A stretch of DNA of 64,000 bases. Origin: Bryobacter sp. CoA8 C33. GTDB lineage: Bacteria > Acidobacteriota > Terriglobia > Bryobacterales > Bryobacteraceae. This document shows, one piece after another, positions 17,620-27,516 of this stretch; position 1 is the stretch's first letter, and each line of letters opens with the position of its first letter. The notes under the pieces were generated by a model that worked only from the letters and a program-made list of their open reading frames with translations, was not told the DNA's origin and did not search any database. Location of the stretch: assembly GCA_019931185.1 (NCBI GenBank), contig JAINDK010000018.1, forward strand, positions 62,001 to 126,000, read 5' to 3'. A program made the position numbers and the translations under genes.

Positions 17620-19730
17620 ATGAGCAAGCCGATGTCGATTCTCTTTCTCACCGTGACGCTCCTCAGCGCGAAGACGGAGATTCTCTGGGACAAATATGGG
17701 GTGCCTCACATTTTTGCTGACTCTGTCGAAGCCATGTTTCATGCCCATGGTTACGCTCAGATGCAGAATCAGGCCGATTTGCTGCTGAGCCTCTATGGCG
17801 AGTCGCGCGGACGGGCGGCGGAGTATTGGGGAGAATCGAAAGCCCCGCTCGACCGCTGGATTCACGCCAATGGCGTGCCGCAGCGAGCCAAGGATTGGTA
17901 TGCTGCCCAGACTCCCCAATTTCGCAAGTATCTCGATGCCTTCGCGCGCGGCATCAACGACCACGCCGCCAAACATCCCAACCACGTCAGTCCGCAATAC
18001 CGGCAAGTATTGCCGGTCACCGCCGTCGACGTGGTCGGCCATACGCTCCGCGCGGTTCACTACATGTACATGGGCTCGATGAACCGTCTCCGTTCCGAAA
18101 TCGCTCCCCTCTTGCAGCCGCGGCAAAGAGCCATGCTCGACCGACGCTTCCCCGCCGTTGAGCATGATGCCGGATCCAACACCTGGACCGTCGGCCCTTC
18201 CCGCTCGGCCTCGGGCAAGGCGATGCTCATCATCAATCCCCACTTGGCCTGGGAGGGCTTCTACTCCTACATGGAAGTGCATCTGAACGCCCCCGGCTAC
18301 AACCTTTACGGCGCTCCGCAGATCGGATTCCCCACTCCTGTGATTGGCTTCAACGAGCACGCCGGTTGGGGGCGGACCGTCAACACGATCGATACAGTCG
18401 ACTTCTACAAGCTCACCGTCAAAGGCAATCAGTATCAGTTCGACGGAGTCTGGAAAGACTTTACGGCATCGTCCTCCACCTTGAAAATCAAACAGGCCGA
18501 CGGCACTTTCAAGACCGAGACCGTTACCACGCGCCACAGCATTCACGGACCTGTGGTCTATGACAGCGGCGGTGTGTCGGTTGCCATGCGCGTTGCCGGC
18601 ATCGACCGTCCGCGCATGCTTGAACAGTGGTTCCGCATGGGCGGCGCCAAGAATCTCGCGGAGTTCAAGGACGCCATGCGCCTGATCGCCGTTCCGATGT
18701 GGAACGCGAACTTCGCCGACGACAAGGGCAATATCTACCTCATCTGCAATGGCACAGTCCCGCGCCGTAAGTCTGGCGATTGGGAGACCTATTCGAAAGT
18801 TCTGCCTGGTGATCGCTCCGACTATTTGTGGACAGACTATCTGCGGCTCGAAGAATTGCCCCAGTCGGAAAACCCGAAGTCGGGTTTCAATCAAAATGCC
18901 AATGAGCAGCCCTGGCACTCCACGCTCCCCCAACTCGATCCGGTAAAGTATCCCTCCACGATTGCCCCGCCCCTTTCGCGCCCGGTCACCTTCCGCACCA
19001 AACGGAGCCTGCGGATGATCTCCGAGGACAAGTCCATCACCTACGAAGAGCTCATTGACTACAAACACAACACGCGCGTCGAATTGGCCGACGCCGTGCC
19101 CCGGACCTATTCGCCGCCAAGGGCCAGGCCACCGACGCCCGCACCCAGCGCGCCCTTGCGGTGCTGGAGAAATGGGACCGCCACCTCGATACAACTTCCC
19201 GTGGCGCGGTTCTGTTCATCGATTTTTCCGATCGCTACTTCAGTGGCGGAGACTTCATCAACAAGGATCTCCGCGTTCCCTTCAATCCGAAGGACACCCT
19301 CAATTCCGCCTATGGGGTGGCTGACGTCAAAGCCGCGCTGGCCGCGCTCAGCCTCGCTGCCGCCCACGTTGAGAAAACCTACGGCGCGCTCGATATAGCC
19401 TACGGTGAGGTCTATCGCTTCGAGCGTGGCGCCAAGGATCTGCCCGGCAACGGCGGCGCCGGCCGCTTGGGTTTGTTTCGCACAATGTCCTTCAGCAAGA
19501 AGAAAGGCAATCGCTTTTATCCGACTCACGGAGAAACCTTCGTGTGCGCCATCGAATTCTCCTCGCCGCAGAAGGCGAATTGCGTGCTCGGCTACGGCAA
19601 TGCTTCCCAGCCCGGCTCAAACCACATGGATGACCAGTTGCAACTGATGGTCGACAAGAAGATGCATCCGGTCTGGCGGCTTCGCAAGGATATCGAAGCC
19701 AACCTCGAGAAACGCGAAGCGCTCAATTAG
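17620..19730 (+). pseudogene. Penicillin acylase family protein, interrupted by one frameshift
   Basis: Two reading frames together encode one protein of about 703 residues. Frame 1 runs from ATG 17620 with TEILWDKYGVPHIFADS and the Ntn-hydrolase site GSNTWTVGPSRSASGKAML, where Ser186 would be the nucleophile after autocleavage. At about 19096-19103, in the C-rich text gtgccccgga, coding continuity moves to another frame. That frame reads PDLFAAKGQATDARTQRA and continues with LEKWDRHLDTTSRGAVLFID to a stop at 19730. One missing base fits this. The family hydrolyses amide bonds of penicillins, acyl-homoserine lactones or related molecules, usually in the periplasm. Either the gene is broken or the base is a sequencing error; codon usage stays normal on both sides. 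Confidence 0.8.
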
Positions 19731-19742
19731 TTGAGCGCTTCG
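19715..19742. repeat. Perfect 12-bp inverted repeat centred on two overlapping stop codons
   Basis: The arms cgaagcgctcaa (19715-19726) and ttgagcgcttcg (19731-19742) pair perfectly around TTAG, which contains both the TAG of the acylase gene and the TAA of the convergent SGNH gene. Because of this symmetry both proteins end in EALN. It may act as a bidirectional 3-prime-end hairpin, although no T-run follows. Confidence 0.75.
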
Positions 19743-20452
19743 GCCACTGCCTTCTCAATGAATGGCAGGATGGTGGCATAACCTCTTTCGTTGGGAACGA
19801 GTCCGTCGGCGGTCAATTCCTGACGGAAGTTGCGACCCTGTCCGAGCACCGCGTAAAGATCGGCGTAGACCAGCCCTTCTTTCTTGGCCAGCCCCTTCAG
19901 CCATCCGTTGAGGCCCAAGATCTTGCCAGCAGGCCGGCGTTCGCTGAGAATGCGGAAGCAGTCGCAGATTGGCGTAACTGACGTGAGCACCACTCTGATG
20001 CCATGCAGCTTGGCCAACTCGACCATCGTCTGGTAATTCTCAGCAATTGTGCCTTCCGTGGCCGGTCCCGCATAGCCGGCAAAGTCGTTCGTCCCCCCGG
20101 AGATCACAACCACTTTCGGTTTCAGGGCGATCACATCCTGCCGGAATCTCACTAGCATTTGCGGCGTCGCCTGGTTGGCGATCCCGCGGTTCAGCCAGCC
20201 CGACCGGTTGGGAAAATTTTGCCACTTGTCCCAGATGTCGTCCCCGAAGAACACAACACGCGCTTCGCCCGCCGCGGGTGGTTTCAATTCAGCGTTCTCG
20301 CTGCCGTAGCGGGTCAGTTGACCCCAATCACTCAGCAGACGGATGTAGCGCCTGTTCTCCTGTTCCAGTTCTTCCACCAGCGTCAGCTTCTGGTCCTGCG
20401 CCGGCAGCAAGCCGGTCAGCCCAAATAGCACGCTCAGCCAGGCGCGTCGCAT
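19727..20452 (-). CDS. SGNH-hydrolase-fold protein lacking catalytic Ser and His
   Basis: This 241-residue exported protein (leader [19 protein letters not shown]) has the SGNH fold signatures, but block I reads VVFFGDDIWDKW, with Asp72 where GDS has the serine, and block V reads DGLVPNERGY, with Val219 where DGLHPNE has the histidine. The block III motif ISGGTNDF (Asn) and the block V Asp are kept. It is therefore likely a pseudoenzyme or a protein with a changed chemistry. Start ATG 20452 overlaps the TGA of the upstream beta-propeller gene, so they form an operon. The 3-prime end overlaps the acylase gene by four bases. Confidence 0.82.
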   Translation of the reverse strand: MRRAWLSVLFGLTGLLPAQDQKLTLVEELEQENRRYIRLLSDWGQLTRYGSENAELKPPAAGEARVVFFGDDIWDKWQNFPNRSGWLNRGIANQATPQMLVRFRQDVIALKPKVVVISGGTNDFAGYAGPATEGTIAENYQTMVELAKLHGIRVVLTSVTPICDCFRILSERRPAGKILGLNGWLKGLAKKEGLVYADLYAVLGQGRNFRQELTADGLVPNERGYATILPFIEKAVAEALN

Positions 20453-21996
20453 CAGTTCGGAAGACCGAAGCAATAGAGTTCACCGTCGAAGGTGTTGATG
20501 TAGATGCGGCCGTTGGCCACCGCGATCCCCGACCAGTGATTCCACTTCGTGATCTGCTTGCCGGAGTTCCACAATTCCTTGCCCGTCTGTGCATCGAGTG
20601 CATAGAGTACGGCGTGGGTCGACTTCGGCACGCGCCGCTCCATGCGGAAATCGAGACCGACATCGGGGAAGGCTTGTGCCGTGTTTTCGCCGCTGCCGTA
20701 GGCGAAAACAACGCCATTAGCCACTACCGGCGGCTCGGCCTGGTCCATGTCGCGCGATAGCCACACCGGATCGAGTTGCGCTTTGCCATCTTTGCCATCG
20801 ACCACCTTGAAGGCGGCAATCGCGCCCTTCTTGATCAGGCCATTCTCGATCGGCGCCTTGAACTTGGAATGCTTCGGGCCCCAGAAAGGCGTGAGCACCC
20901 AGCGCGTCCCCTTACCATCCAGCCAAGTCGTCAACGAGCCCCAGATGCCGGCCTCGGCAAAGTCCACCATCTCGTTGCATATCAGTGGGGTGCGTTGCAG
21001 CGGCGTACGGTGATCATCTCCCCCGATACTCTCCGTATCCATGAAGTACAGCCGGCACTCCTTGCTCGCGTCGACCATGTACTCGCGGCCCTTGTATTCA
21101 AAAATCGTTGGCGTCACCTGCATATCGAGATCGCGCTTCAGCAGCCACTCGGCATTCGACGGCCCATAGTAGTCGACCAGTTCGAGCGCCTTGGTTTGCT
21201 TGTTCTGGCGCACGCCTATCATGCCGTTGCCATAGACCCCGTTCTCGGGGTCCCAACGCCCATCGCCGGTGCCGGTGTACATCGTGTCGTGCTTGGCGCT
21301 AATCGCCGGGCCTGACCGGCCCCACATGCCCCCACCAGCCGGCCCCCAACTGCCTACCTTATGCGTGGCCAGATCATAGGTGTAGGCTACGTTCGGGTTG
21401 CCACCGCAGCCCTGCGCGGAATGTGTATAAATGACGTTCTTCCAGAGATTCATCGCGTAAGGCTTGCCATTGGGAGGCATGAACTTGGTCGGCTGCATGA
21501 TGTGCTTGCCGTCGGCGGCGTTCAGCATGTGCAGACGGCCGTCCCAGGACGCCGCGTAGATTGTGTACTTGCCCGCTCCCGCCTCGCCGATCGTTACGTT
21601 CGCCGTCATCCCGCCGGGGCAAAGCACGCTCGGGCCCCGGCTCCCCGCCGGCTCCTTGTAGGTGTTTTCAAAGTGCGTGTGCCAAAACACCTTGCCCGTA
21701 GCCACGTCAATCGCCCAGACGTTGTCGGAAACTCCAGCCTGGATTGCCAATTGCTTCTTGCCTTCCGCCGTGTCGACGCTGCCAATCACCAGCGGCGGCA
21801 AAAGGCTGTGCATCGCCCGCGTCTCGTTCGGCAGCTTCACCTTCCAAAGCAGCTGTATGTCCTTGACCGTACTGACGCTCAGGCGTTTTTCTTCCTTCTG
21901 CCAGTTGTTCCGCTGCGGATCGCCCCCATCGGTCAGCCAGTTGGCTGTCTGACCGGCCAGCAGGCCGGTAATCATGAAAATGCTTACAAACTTCAT
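20452..21996 (-). CDS. PQQ-type beta-propeller repeat protein (exported)
   Basis: From ATG 21996 the protein has 514 residues, with signal peptide [20 protein letters not shown]. Propeller-type repeats include [57 protein letters not shown] and [15 protein letters not shown]. The AxDxxTGKxxW pattern is that of PQQ-binding-like WD repeats. No alcohol-dehydrogenase active-site Asp/Glu could be assigned, so it may be a structural or electron-transfer propeller. An alternative start ATG at 22005 adds three residues; AGGG lies nine bases before 21996. It heads an operon with the SGNH protein and is divergent from a homologous propeller. Confidence 0.87.
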   Translation of the reverse strand: MKFVSIFMITGLLAGQTANWLTDGGDPQRNNWQKEEKRLSVSTVKDIQLLWKVKLPNETRAMHSLLPPLVIGSVDTAEGKKQLAIQAGVSDNVWAIDVATGKVFWHTHFENTYKEPAGSRGPSVLCPGGMTANVTIGEAGAGKYTIYAASWDGRLHMLNAADGKHIMQPTKFMPPNGKPYAMNLWKNVIYTHSAQGCGGNPNVAYTYDLATHKVGSWGPAGGGMWGRSGPAISAKHDTMYTGTGDGRWDPENGVYGNGMIGVRQNKQTKALELVDYYGPSNAEWLLKRDLDMQVTPTIFEYKGREYMVDASKECRLYFMDTESIGGDDHRTPLQRTPLICNEMVDFAEAGIWGSLTTWLDGKGTRWVLTPFWGPKHSKFKAPIENGLIKKGAIAAFKVVDGKDGKAQLDPVWLSRDMDQAEPPVVANGVVFAYGSGENTAQAFPDVGLDFRMERRVPKSTHAVLYALDAQTGKELWNSGKQITKWNHWSGIAVANGRIYINTFDGELYCFGLPN

Positions 21997-22078
21997 CAAT
22001 GACATCCCTGCGCCCAATATATAACAGGGTTTGGGTATATGATTTGTCTTCAATGGATTTTCGAACTGGAGAAGGGGT

Positions 22079-23605
22079 ATGATTTTTTCGAATCGAGTCT
22101 TGAAGGGCGCCATTTGCACGCTGGCGGCCTTCGGTTTGTTGCACGCACAGCGCGGCGGAAACGATTGGATGACGGCCGGCAACGATGTGCAACGGTCGAA
22201 CTGGATCCGTTACGACGCCAAGATTTCCGAGCAGACCATGCGCAAGCCGGGCTTCCAACTGCTGTGGAAGATGAAGCTCAATAACGTCACTCGCCAGCAG
22301 CAGGCCCTTACCTCACCCGCTCTGCTTGATTTCTACATCGGTTACCGCGGCTTCCGGACGCTGGGCTTTTTTGGCGGATCCGGCGACACGACGATCGGCA
22401 TCGATACCGATATGGGCCGGCTGGAATGGCAAAACGGCGCCGGCAAGAGCATGGCCAAGCCCGGCACTCCTGCTTGTCCGGGCGGCATGACTTCCTCCAT
22501 TACCCGTCCCACGGCGATCGTATATCCGCTCAATGTTGGACGCGGACAGGCTCGCGCAAACCCCGCCCGCTCCGGGGTGGGTGAGCCCTTTGAAGGCGCC
22601 GTCACGCTGAAGCAGACTCCCGCCCCGCGCCCCGGCCCGCCCCCGGCTCCTCCGGCTCCTGCTGCCAGCTCCAATCCCCGGCGGGCCACCGCTCCCCCCA
22701 GCCCCTTTGCCCCCCGCGCACAATTTGTCGTCGCGGTCACCGGTGACGGACAACTCCACCAAATGTACGTCTCCAACGGGGAAGAGCCCAAGGCCCCAGT
22801 ACCGTTTCTTAAGCCCGGCGCTCATGCCGTCGGCCTCACCGCCTTCGACGGCGTTGCCTATGTAGCCACCGTAAATGGCTGTAATGGCGTTGAAAATGGG
22901 GTTTACTCCATCAACCTCGAAACCAAGGAAGTCAACCAGTGGAAGGCGACTGGCAAAAACATCGAAGGCTCCACCGGTTTCGCCGTTGGCCCCGAGGGTG
23001 AAGTCTACGCCGCCTCCGGCAACCAGCTCGTCGCCCTCGAGGAAGCTAAGCTAAACCAGCGCGCCGTCTACACGGCCAAGGAATCCTCCTTCGTTTCCTC
23101 CCCGGTCGTCTTCGCCTTCAATGGCAAGAACTATTTGGCGGCGGCAACCGCTGACGGCCGTGTCCATGTTGTCAATAGCGAGGATATGAGCGGCATTGCC
23201 GCCAGCCAGCCGCTGGCTTCCGGTAACTTCACGGCCGGCGCGCTTGCCAGTTGGGAAGATGAGAAGAAGGTGCGTTGGATTCTCGTTCCGACGGCCACCA
23301 ACATCACGGCGCTCAAGCTGACGGCAAACGGCCTCGAAGCCGGCTGGACCTCGCGGGAAATCCCCTCCGCCATCACCCCCATCATCGTCAATGGCGTCGT
23401 CTTCGCCGCCGCTCCCGGAAACGCGAAAGGCGCCAAGGCCGTACTCTATGCTATCGATGGATTGACGGGTAAAGAGTTCTGGAATAGCGGAACGTCGATC
23501 TCGTCTTTTGTCACCTCGGGTGGGCTCGCCGCCGGCGGCGGCCGCGTCTATCTGAGCACGGTGGATAACCACCAGTATTCTTTTGGATTCTTCATGGAGA
23601 TTTAA
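22079..23605 (+). CDS. PQQ-type beta-propeller repeat protein with Pro-rich insert (exported)
   Basis: The 508-residue protein starts at ATG 22079 after GGAGAAGGGG. It has a leader (about 1-23, ending LLHAQ) and then [20 protein letters not shown], which resembles the start of the divergent propeller ([15 protein letters not shown]). Propeller repeats include [30 protein letters not shown] and [17 protein letters not shown] linker of about 40 residues rich in Pro and Ala (near 182-220, with [17 protein letters not shown]) splits the propeller. The next gene, four bases downstream, encodes a c-type cytochrome, so a periplasmic redox role is plausible but not shown. Confidence 0.86.
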   Translation: MIFSNRVLKGAICTLAAFGLLHAQRGGNDWMTAGNDVQRSNWIRYDAKISEQTMRKPGFQLLWKMKLNNVTRQQQALTSPALLDFYIGYRGFRTLGFFGGSGDTTIGIDTDMGRLEWQNGAGKSMAKPGTPACPGGMTSSITRPTAIVYPLNVGRGQARANPARSGVGEPFEGAVTLKQTPAPRPGPPPAPPAPAASSNPRRATAPPSPFAPRAQFVVAVTGDGQLHQMYVSNGEEPKAPVPFLKPGAHAVGLTAFDGVAYVATVNGCNGVENGVYSINLETKEVNQWKATGKNIEGSTGFAVGPEGEVYAASGNQLVALEEAKLNQRAVYTAKESSFVSSPVVFAFNGKNYLAAATADGRVHVVNSEDMSGIAASQPLASGNFTAGALASWEDEKKVRWILVPTATNITALKLTANGLEAGWTSREIPSAITPIIVNGVVFAAAPGNAKGAKAVLYAIDGLTGKEFWNSGTSISSFVTSGGLAAGGGRVYLSTVDNHQYSFGFFMEI

Positions 23606-23609
23606 GACA

Positions 23610-24059
23610 ATGCGGTATTTGTTTTTCTGCCTGGCTCTGGCAGGCTCAACGGCGGCCCAGATTTTGCCCGATGGCGAGGGAATGAAGGAGACGGAAAAGA
23701 ACTGCAAGACCTGTCATGAGATTGAGCGCTCCATCTCCTTGCGCCAGGACATCAATGGTTGGAACAATACGATCGCCAAAATGGTTGGTTTCGGTATGCG
23801 CTCCCCCGAAAAAGAACTCGCTCTCGTTGCCGACTATCTTGCCAAGCATTACCCGGCCGACGCCATGCCTCCCTTGAACGTCAACACTGCCGGCGCCATC
23901 GAACTCGAGAGCCGCCTCAGCATGAAGCGCAGCGAATCCGCCCTTTTTCTCGCCCATCGCGAAAAAGTCGGCAAAATCAAGACTTTCGCCGAATTGAAAA
24001 AATCGCCTGGGATCAATCCGGACAAGGTCGATGCCAAGAAGAGCGAGATCATCTTCTAG
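23610..24059 (+). CDS. Cytochrome c-like / helix-hairpin-helix protein
   Basis: This 149-residue protein has a signal peptide (MRYLFFCLALAGSTAAQ), a c-type heme site (CKTCH, residues 32-36) in a short cytochrome-like helical domain, and a C-terminal helix-hairpin-helix-like segment (LNVNTAGAIELESRL, then ELKKSPGINPDKVDAKKSEI) of the ComEA/photosystem-U type. It follows the propeller gene after four bases and has GGAGAT upstream, so they are co-transcribed. The pairing suggests an electron acceptor for the propeller protein. Whether the hairpin motif binds DNA outside the cytoplasm is unknown. Confidence 0.82.
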   Translation: MRYLFFCLALAGSTAAQILPDGEGMKETEKNCKTCHEIERSISLRQDINGWNNTIAKMVGFGMRSPEKELALVADYLAKHYPADAMPPLNVNTAGAIELESRLSMKRSESALFLAHREKVGKIKTFAELKKSPGINPDKVDAKKSEIIF

Positions 24060-24108
24060 CCACCCCCCTACACGCTTTCCCAGTAATGACGATACAGTAA
24101 GAGCACTG

Positions 24109-24122
24109 GCACGATTTCGTGC
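24109..24122. promoter_or_regulatory. Inverted repeat upstream of TonB receptor 3, candidate operator
   Basis: GCACGA-TT-TCGTGC is a perfect 6-bp-arm palindrome 36 bp upstream of the receptor start. It could be a repressor site. It is not followed by a T-run, so it is not a terminator of the preceding cytochrome gene. Confidence 0.35.
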
Positions 24123-24157
24123 AGTCAAGAAAATCGTCAAGGGAGAGCCTTCGCTTC

Positions 24158-27100
24158 ATGCTCCGTCTCGCATTATTGCTTCTGTCCATCCTCGCTATAG
24201 CCTGGTGCCAGAATACATCCTCCGTCACCGGCACAATCACAGACAAGTCCGCCGCCTCGATCGCCGAGGCTAAGGTTGTTGTACAAAATCTCGAAACGCA
24301 GGTCCTGCGTGAGATCGCCACGGATTCGACCGGCGTCTTTACCGTGCCCTTATTGCCTCCCGGCCGCTACCGTGTCAGCGCCAGCAAAGCCGGTTTCAAG
24401 CCCGTTTTCCAGGAAATCAAACTCGAAGTCAACCAGACCGCCCGCTTCGACTTCCAACTCGAAGTCGGCAACGTTACCGAGTCGGTCGAAGTCCGGGCCT
24501 CGAACCCCTTGATCGAAAGCGATACCAGTTCCATCGGCCAAGTGGTCGAGCAGCGCCAGGTTGCCGAGCTGCCGCTCAACGGACGCAACTTTGTGCAATT
24601 GGCGACGCTTGGTCCCGGCGTTACCGGCGTGGGTTTCGGTAGCCGCGGCACGATCATGTCCGGCAACCGTCCCGACGACCTCCGGCCCGGCAGCGAGATT
24701 TTCGCCAACGGCAACCGTGAAGGTTCGAACAACTTTCTCTGGGACGGTATCGACAACAATGAGCGCCTCACTTTGTCGATTGTGCTCCGGCCTTCGGTCG
24801 AAGCCGTGCGCGAATTCAAGATTCAAACCAATCTCTTTAGCGCTGACCAGGGACGCAACTCTGGTGCAACAGTCAACATTGTCACGAAGTCGGGCTCCAA
24901 CGAATTCCACGGCAGCGCCTACAACTTCTTGCGCAATCAGGTTACTGATGCGCGGAACTTCTTCTCGCTCATCCGCCCCGCTCTCCGGCAAAACCAGTTC
25001 GGCGCCTCCCTCGGCGGGCCGGTCATCAAGAACAAACTCTTCTTCTTCGCCAACTACGAGGGTTTCCGCCGCAGCCTCCAGCGCACCTTCCTCAATAGCA
25101 TCCCCTCCCTCGCCATGCGGCAGGGTAACTTCTCCGAAGTCCGTGATATCTTCGACCCTGCTACTCTGCGCGCCGACTCGACCGTCTCCACCGGCTTCAC
25201 CCGGCAACCGTTCCCTGGCCGCATCATCCCTGCCAACCGCTTCGATCCGATCATGGCCCGCTTGATCAACGCCTACCCTACTCCGGATCGCGCCGGTTTC
25301 ATTAACAACCAGATCACGAACCCTGGCGAAAAACAGCGATGGGACCAGGGCGACGCCCGCATCGACTGGAACTGGAATGAGAAGAACACAGTTTTTGGCC
25401 GCTTTTCCCGTCAGGACACCACGACCACCCGGCCCTCCACCTTCGCTCCGGTACGTCTGGCTGGAATCGATACTCCCGTCAGCCTCGGCAATGAGGATAC
25501 CTTCGCCGGCGACTCGGCCCTCAAGGCTTATCACTCCGTGCTCAATTGGGTGCGGATGATCACTCCCACCTTCATCATGGAGGCCCGCATGGGCTTCAAC
25601 CGGTTCGCTCTAAACTTCGTGCAGGAGGGCGCCAGCCCCGGTGCGCAGCTCGGCGAAAAGCTCGGCGTACGGGGCTCAAACCAAGGGCCTAACTCGGACG
25701 GGATTCCCATCTTCTCGCCCGCCGGCTACACCGGTATCGGCCAGACCCGTTCCCTGCCGATCATCCGCATTGAGAACACCTACCATCCGGGCGTGAACTT
25801 CACCAATCTGCGTGGCCGCCACACGCTCAAGTTCGGCACGGACTTCCGCCGCCGCCAACTCACGCAATATCAAACGAACCGTGGCAATGGCCGCTTCAAC
25901 TTCGGCCGCACCTTTACCGATAACCCCAACAATGCCGCCGCCACTGGCGACGCCATGGCCGCGCTGCTGTTGGGTACCGCCAGCGTGATCGAGCAGGATT
26001 TCACCCTGTTCGCTCCCGGCATTCGCATCTGGGAATCCAATTTCTTCTTCCAGGACGACTGGAAGGTGAACGACCGGCTGACGCTCAACTTCGGTGTCCG
26101 CTACGAGTACGACACTCCTTCGACGGAAGTCACGAATCGCTGGACGAACTTCGACCCCGTCGCGGGCCGCCTGCTCATTTCCGGCTTCAACACCGACGCT
26201 GCCACGGGCGTGGTGGGCGACCGGAACAACTTCGGACCCCGCCTCGGCTTTGCCTATAAGCTGCGGGCCGGTACGATTCTCCGCGGCGGCGCCGGCATCT
26301 TCTACAACCCCGCGGGCAGCGAAGGCGTCATGCTTCGTCGTCACCGCCAGTTGCCCTTTGGCCCCATTAACGCCATCGATATCAACCAGTTCGTTGCCAA
26401 TCCGCGCCGCGTCGCCGACGGGTTGCCGCCGATCCCCAGCCTCAACTTCCAGGCCGCCGTCGCCAATCCGGTCGGCAACTTCCTGGGCGTCGATACGCGC
26501 TTCCGCTCCGGCATTGCCCAGCAGTACAACCTCCAGCTTCAGCAACAGTTGCCGAAGGAACTGGTCTTCAAAGTTGGTTATGTCGGCAACATGGGCCGGC
26601 GCCTGGATAGCAGCTTCAACTTCAATCAACCCATACCCGGCCCTGGCGCACCCGCGCCGCGCCGCCCCCTCATTGGCCTCGCCCCAGGCGTGATCAACCT
26701 CGACTACAACGTCTCTGACGGCTTGAGCAGCTATCACTCGCTGCAATCAACCATTGAGCGCCGTTTCGCCAGCGGTCTCGGCTTCCTCTTTGCCTACACC
26801 TGGGCGCACTCCATCGACAATGTGCCCAACCAGTTCGGCGGCGCCGACAACGGCCCGATTCCGCAGGACCGGCGTTTCCGTAACGTCGACCGCGGCACCT
26901 CCGGCCACGACATCCAGCACCGCGCCGTCTATTCAATGAACTATGAACTGCCATTCGGTCAGGGCCGCAAGTTCTCCACCGGCAGCAAGGTTCTCAATAA
27001 CATCATCGGCAACTGGGATACCAACCTCATCGTCGCCGCTCAAACCGGCCTCCCCTTCACTCCCGTGCTGGCCAACTCGGTGTCGAACGCTGGGGGTAGC

Positions 27101-27463
27101 CGACCCGATTATTACCGCAACGCCAAGCTCGATAATCCAACAATTGCCCGCTGGTTTGATACTACGATCGGCGCTCCCGGCAGCGGCTCCGCCTGGGGTA
27201 CCCCCACGATCTTCACCTTCGGCAATGGCGGACGCAATATTCTCCGCGGGCCGGGCCGCACCAACGTCGACTTCTCGATCTTCAAGAACTTCATCTTCCG
27301 CGAAAACTGGAAGTTGCAGTTCCGCACCGAGATGTTCAACCTGTTGAACCAAGCCCAGTTCGATCTTCCCAATCCGAACGTCGGCAACCCCAACGCCGGC
27401 ATCATCACGAGCATCGTGGGCAACCCGCGGCAAATGCAATTTGCGTTGCGGCTCAGCTTCTGA
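24158..27463 (+). CDS. Oar-like TonB-dependent receptor (3)
   Basis: The 1101-residue protein starts best at ATG 24158, with GGGAGAG about ten bases upstream, giving the signal peptide MLRLALLLLSILAIAWCQ; an in-frame start at 24119 would add 13 polar residues. Domains are a carboxypeptidase-regulatory-like domain (SSVTGTITDKSAASIAEA), a plug (VVEQRQVAELPLNGRNFVQL, FLWDGIDNNERL) and a beta-barrel ending MQFALRLSF. It follows the propeller/cytochrome pair and is closed by a strong terminator. Ligand unknown. Confidence 0.94.
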   Translation: MLRLALLLLSILAIAWCQNTSSVTGTITDKSAASIAEAKVVVQNLETQVLREIATDSTGVFTVPLLPPGRYRVSASKAGFKPVFQEIKLEVNQTARFDFQLEVGNVTESVEVRASNPLIESDTSSIGQVVEQRQVAELPLNGRNFVQLATLGPGVTGVGFGSRGTIMSGNRPDDLRPGSEIFANGNREGSNNFLWDGIDNNERLTLSIVLRPSVEAVREFKIQTNLFSADQGRNSGATVNIVTKSGSNEFHGSAYNFLRNQVTDARNFFSLIRPALRQNQFGASLGGPVIKNKLFFFANYEGFRRSLQRTFLNSIPSLAMRQGNFSEVRDIFDPATLRADSTVSTGFTRQPFPGRIIPANRFDPIMARLINAYPTPDRAGFINNQITNPGEKQRWDQGDARIDWNWNEKNTVFGRFSRQDTTTTRPSTFAPVRLAGIDTPVSLGNEDTFAGDSALKAYHSVLNWVRMITPTFIMEARMGFNRFALNFVQEGASPGAQLGEKLGVRGSNQGPNSDGIPIFSPAGYTGIGQTRSLPIIRIENTYHPGVNFTNLRGRHTLKFGTDFRRRQLTQYQTNRGNGRFNFGRTFTDNPNNAAATGDAMAALLLGTASVIEQDFTLFAPGIRIWESNFFFQDDWKVNDRLTLNFGVRYEYDTPSTEVTNRWTNFDPVAGRLLISGFNTDAATGVVGDRNNFGPRLGFAYKLRAGTILRGGAGIFYNPAGSEGVMLRRHRQLPFGPINAIDINQFVANPRRVADGLPPIPSLNFQAAVANPVGNFLGVDTRFRSGIAQQYNLQLQQQLPKELVFKVGYVGNMGRRLDSSFNFNQPIPGPGAPAPRRPLIGLAPGVINLDYNVSDGLSSYHSLQSTIERRFASGLGFLFAYTWAHSIDNVPNQFGGADNGPIPQDRRFRNVDRGTSGHDIQHRAVYSMNYELPFGQGRKFSTGSKVLNNIIGNWDTNLIVAAQTGLPFTPVLANSVSNAGGSRPDYYRNAKLDNPTIARWFDTTIGAPGSGSAWGTPTIFTFGNGGRNILRGPGRTNVDFSIFKNFIFRENWKLQFRTEMFNLLNQAQFDLPNPNVGNPNAGIITSIVGNPRQMQFALRLSF

Positions 27464-27481
27464 TCGCCTTGAGCACTCGAG

Positions 27482-27516
27482 GGCGCTCTCCCAACCGGAG
27501 AGCGCCTTCTTTATTT
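27482..27516 (+). terminator. Intrinsic terminator of TonB receptor 3
   Basis: A 10-bp stem (ggcgctctcc at 27482-27491 and ggagagcgcc at 27497-27506) with a 5-base loop is followed by TTCTTTATTT. It lies 18 bp after the receptor stop and slightly overlaps the end of the convergent M14 gene. Confidence 0.87.

Noticed and set aside
24106-24123. TGGCACGATTTCGTGCA as a third sigma54 promoter
   Set aside because: The GG and GC doublets are eleven bases apart instead of ten; the text is better explained as a palindrome.
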